Positions 5,550 through 6,164 of a stretch of DNA of 6,164 nt are shown piece by piece (the stretch's first letter is position 1; each line of letters begins with the position of its first letter). Under the pieces are notes generated by a model, which saw nothing but the letters and a program-made list of their open reading frames with translations, made no database searches and had not been told where the DNA came from. The translations under genes were made by a program, and so were the position numbers. The DNA is taken from positions 1 through 6,164 of the forward strand of contig CAZRBN010000073.1 of NCBI GenBank assembly GCA_964598355.1, written 5' to 3'. The stretch is from DASQJJ01 sp964598355 (lineage in GTDB: Bacteria > Patescibacteriota > Microgenomatia > Levybacterales > UBA12049).

Positions 5550-5634
5550 TTCGACTTCGTCAAGCTTAGCTTGACTCCGCTCACCAAAAAAATTATTCTC
5601 TGAGCGAAATCCCCTAACTGGCGGATGAGTCGAA
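5550..5634. repeat. Palindromic multi-hairpin intergenic repeat
   Basis: The outer arms TTCGACT (5550-5556) and AGTCGAA (5628-5634) are exact reverse complements. They enclose GTCAAGC/GCTTGAC (5559-5565/5569-5575, 3-base loop), CGCTCA/TGAGCG (5578-5583/5601-5606) and a weaker ATCC/GGAT pair (5609-5612/5623-5626). The result is a cloverleaf-like element that could form in RNA or as a DNA cruciform. The TTCGACTTCG, CCGCTCA and GAGTCGAAGGG words are typical of dispersed intergenic palindromes seen in many bacterial genomes. No ORF or T-run is associated. It is probably a repeat-family copy; a tRNA is excluded because conserved tRNA positions are absent. Confidence 0.6.
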
Positions 5635-5660
5635 GGGCCCAGAAATCCGATTCATGACTT

Positions 5661-5689
5661 TTGACTTTATCTAGTACTTCCTCTATACT
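5661..5689 (+). promoter_or_regulatory. Sigma70 promoter of the RmlC-like gene, predicted leaderless
   Basis: TTGACT (5661-5666) and TATACT (5684-5689) are each one base from consensus and are separated by the ideal 17 bases. The ATG at 5696 follows after six bases (TTTACT), so the predicted start of transcription is the A of the ATG. No SD is present. This is the best promoter in the window. Confidence 0.8.
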
Positions 5690-5695
5690 TTTACT

Positions 5696-6164
5696 ATGCC
5701 TGATCCTTTAAAACTCTCCGATATTGCCAAAGAATATCAGAATTTTATCCAAGTCCAAGACTATACAAAAAAACCCGTTATTGAAGGAGTAAAGATTGTT
5801 GAAATAAAAAATTTTATTGGGGAAGATGGTGACTTTTCAGAAGTATTACGTCTTACCCCAGAGGGTATGGCAGAAGGTTTTGAAGATTTTAAGGTACGAC
5901 AAATCAACCGTTCCAAAGTCATGCCAGGTACAGTCAAAGCATGGCATTTTCACCTCAAACAAGATGAAGCACAGACTGTTCTACCATCAGATAAGTTACT
6001 CATTGGTCTTTGGGATTTGCGAGAAGATTCACCAACGAAAGACACAACCATGAGACTTGTTTTTGGAGGAGGGAAGTCATATATGGTTTTCATTCCTCGT
6101 GGGGTTGCTCATGGATACATGAATTTGTCACAAGACCCTGCAACAGTTTTTTATTTTGTTTCAG
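5696..6164 (+). CDS. RmlC-like dTDP-4-dehydrorhamnose 3,5-epimerase-family cupin (3'-partial)
   Basis: 156 residues are visible and the frame is open at the right edge. FKVRQINRSK (65-74) followed by GTVKAWHFHLKQDE (78-91) is the RmlC region around the catalytic His (His84), although the usual RGxHxQ reads KAWHFH. LLIGLWDLREDSPT (101-114) matches the family's DxRxxSPT strand. FIPRGVAHGYMNLS (132-145) matches the PxGxAHGF motif with its conserved His139, and VFYFVS (151-156) begins the strand with the catalytic Tyr region. RmlC-type enzymes epimerise dTDP-4-keto-6-deoxyglucose on the way to dTDP-rhamnose or related surface sugars. The KAWH variant belongs to a wider set of sugar epimerase relatives, so the exact substrate is uncertain. 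The start is set by the promoter at 5661-5689. A full family member is ~180 residues, so little is missing. Its link to the nucleotide genes upstream may be only positional. Confidence 0.85.
   Translation, partial: MPDPLKLSDIAKEYQNFIQVQDYTKKPVIEGVKIVEIKNFIGEDGDFSEVLRLTPEGMAEGFEDFKVRQINRSKVMPGTVKAWHFHLKQDEAQTVLPSDKLLIGLWDLREDSPTKDTTMRLVFGGGKSYMVFIPRGVAHGYMNLSQDPATVFYFVS

Noticed and set aside
5550..5634. tRNA or other structured RNA gene at the cloverleaf-like element
   Set aside because: It lacks a 7-bp acceptor stem with tRNA spacing, a TTCGA-containing T-loop in the right place, a D-loop and a CCA end; the words match palindromic repeats.
5817..6053. Plus-strand 78-codon frame inside the epimerase gene
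   Set aside because: It is out of frame with clear RmlC motifs over the whole stretch and has no independent support.
1..6164. CRISPR array, transposase, phage or toxin-antitoxin genes, and alternative genetic code
   Set aside because: No spaced direct repeats, no such protein motifs and no frames interrupted by TGA were seen on either strand.

Overview
All recognisable genes in this window lie on the + strand, are AT-rich (roughly 35-40% GC by eye) and tightly packed. No protein is clearly diagnostic of a phylum. The compact coding, the archaeal-looking PRPP synthetase, the short dCTP-deaminase-family protein, the near-leaderless promoters and the palindromic intergenic repeats suggest an uncultivated bacterium of the Candidate Phyla Radiation (Patescibacteria, perhaps Microgenomates). 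That is an inference. The standard code fits: the complete genes stop at TAA or TAG, and no reading frame needs TGA recoding.

Left half (1-3385), late pyrimidine synthesis. The window opens inside a gene whose visible start matches the C-terminal tail of dihydroorotate dehydrogenase (PyrD). It runs on without a stop into a phosphoribosyltransferase domain, so it looks like a PyrD-PRTase fusion. It is followed by pyrF (OMP decarboxylase), prs (PRPP synthetase) and a complete stand-alone pyrE (orotate phosphoribosyltransferase). Together these would oxidise dihydroorotate to orotate, make PRPP, join the two to OMP, and decarboxylate OMP to UMP. The fused PRTase domain next to a free-standing PyrE is an apparent redundancy. 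A hairpin carrying part of the pyrF ribosome-binding site, and an inverted repeat upstream of prs, may be control elements.

Middle (3386-5007). A 278-base gap contains a sigma70-like promoter, a hydrophobic 49-codon ORF and a strong Rho-independent terminator that ends 14 bases before the next gene. This arrangement could be an attenuator or simply an operon end. The next gene encodes a 447-residue protein with an uncharacterised N-terminal half and a divergent GTP-cyclohydrolase-II-like C-terminal half. The latter has lost residues that are catalytic or zinc-binding in RibA. It is the most novel protein here.

Right part (5008-6164). A short dCTP-deaminase/dUTPase-family gene (dcd) starts from its own promoter. 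It is followed by a palindromic multi-hairpin repeat and then a near-perfect sigma70 promoter whose predicted start site is the ATG of an RmlC-like sugar epimerase (cupin), cut by the window edge. Four genes (prs, the GCHII-like gene, dcd and the epimerase) have a -10 box 6-9 bases before ATG and no Shine-Dalgarno sequence, which points to leaderless or near-leaderless mRNAs. pyrF and pyrE, internal to the cluster, have SD-like sequences instead.
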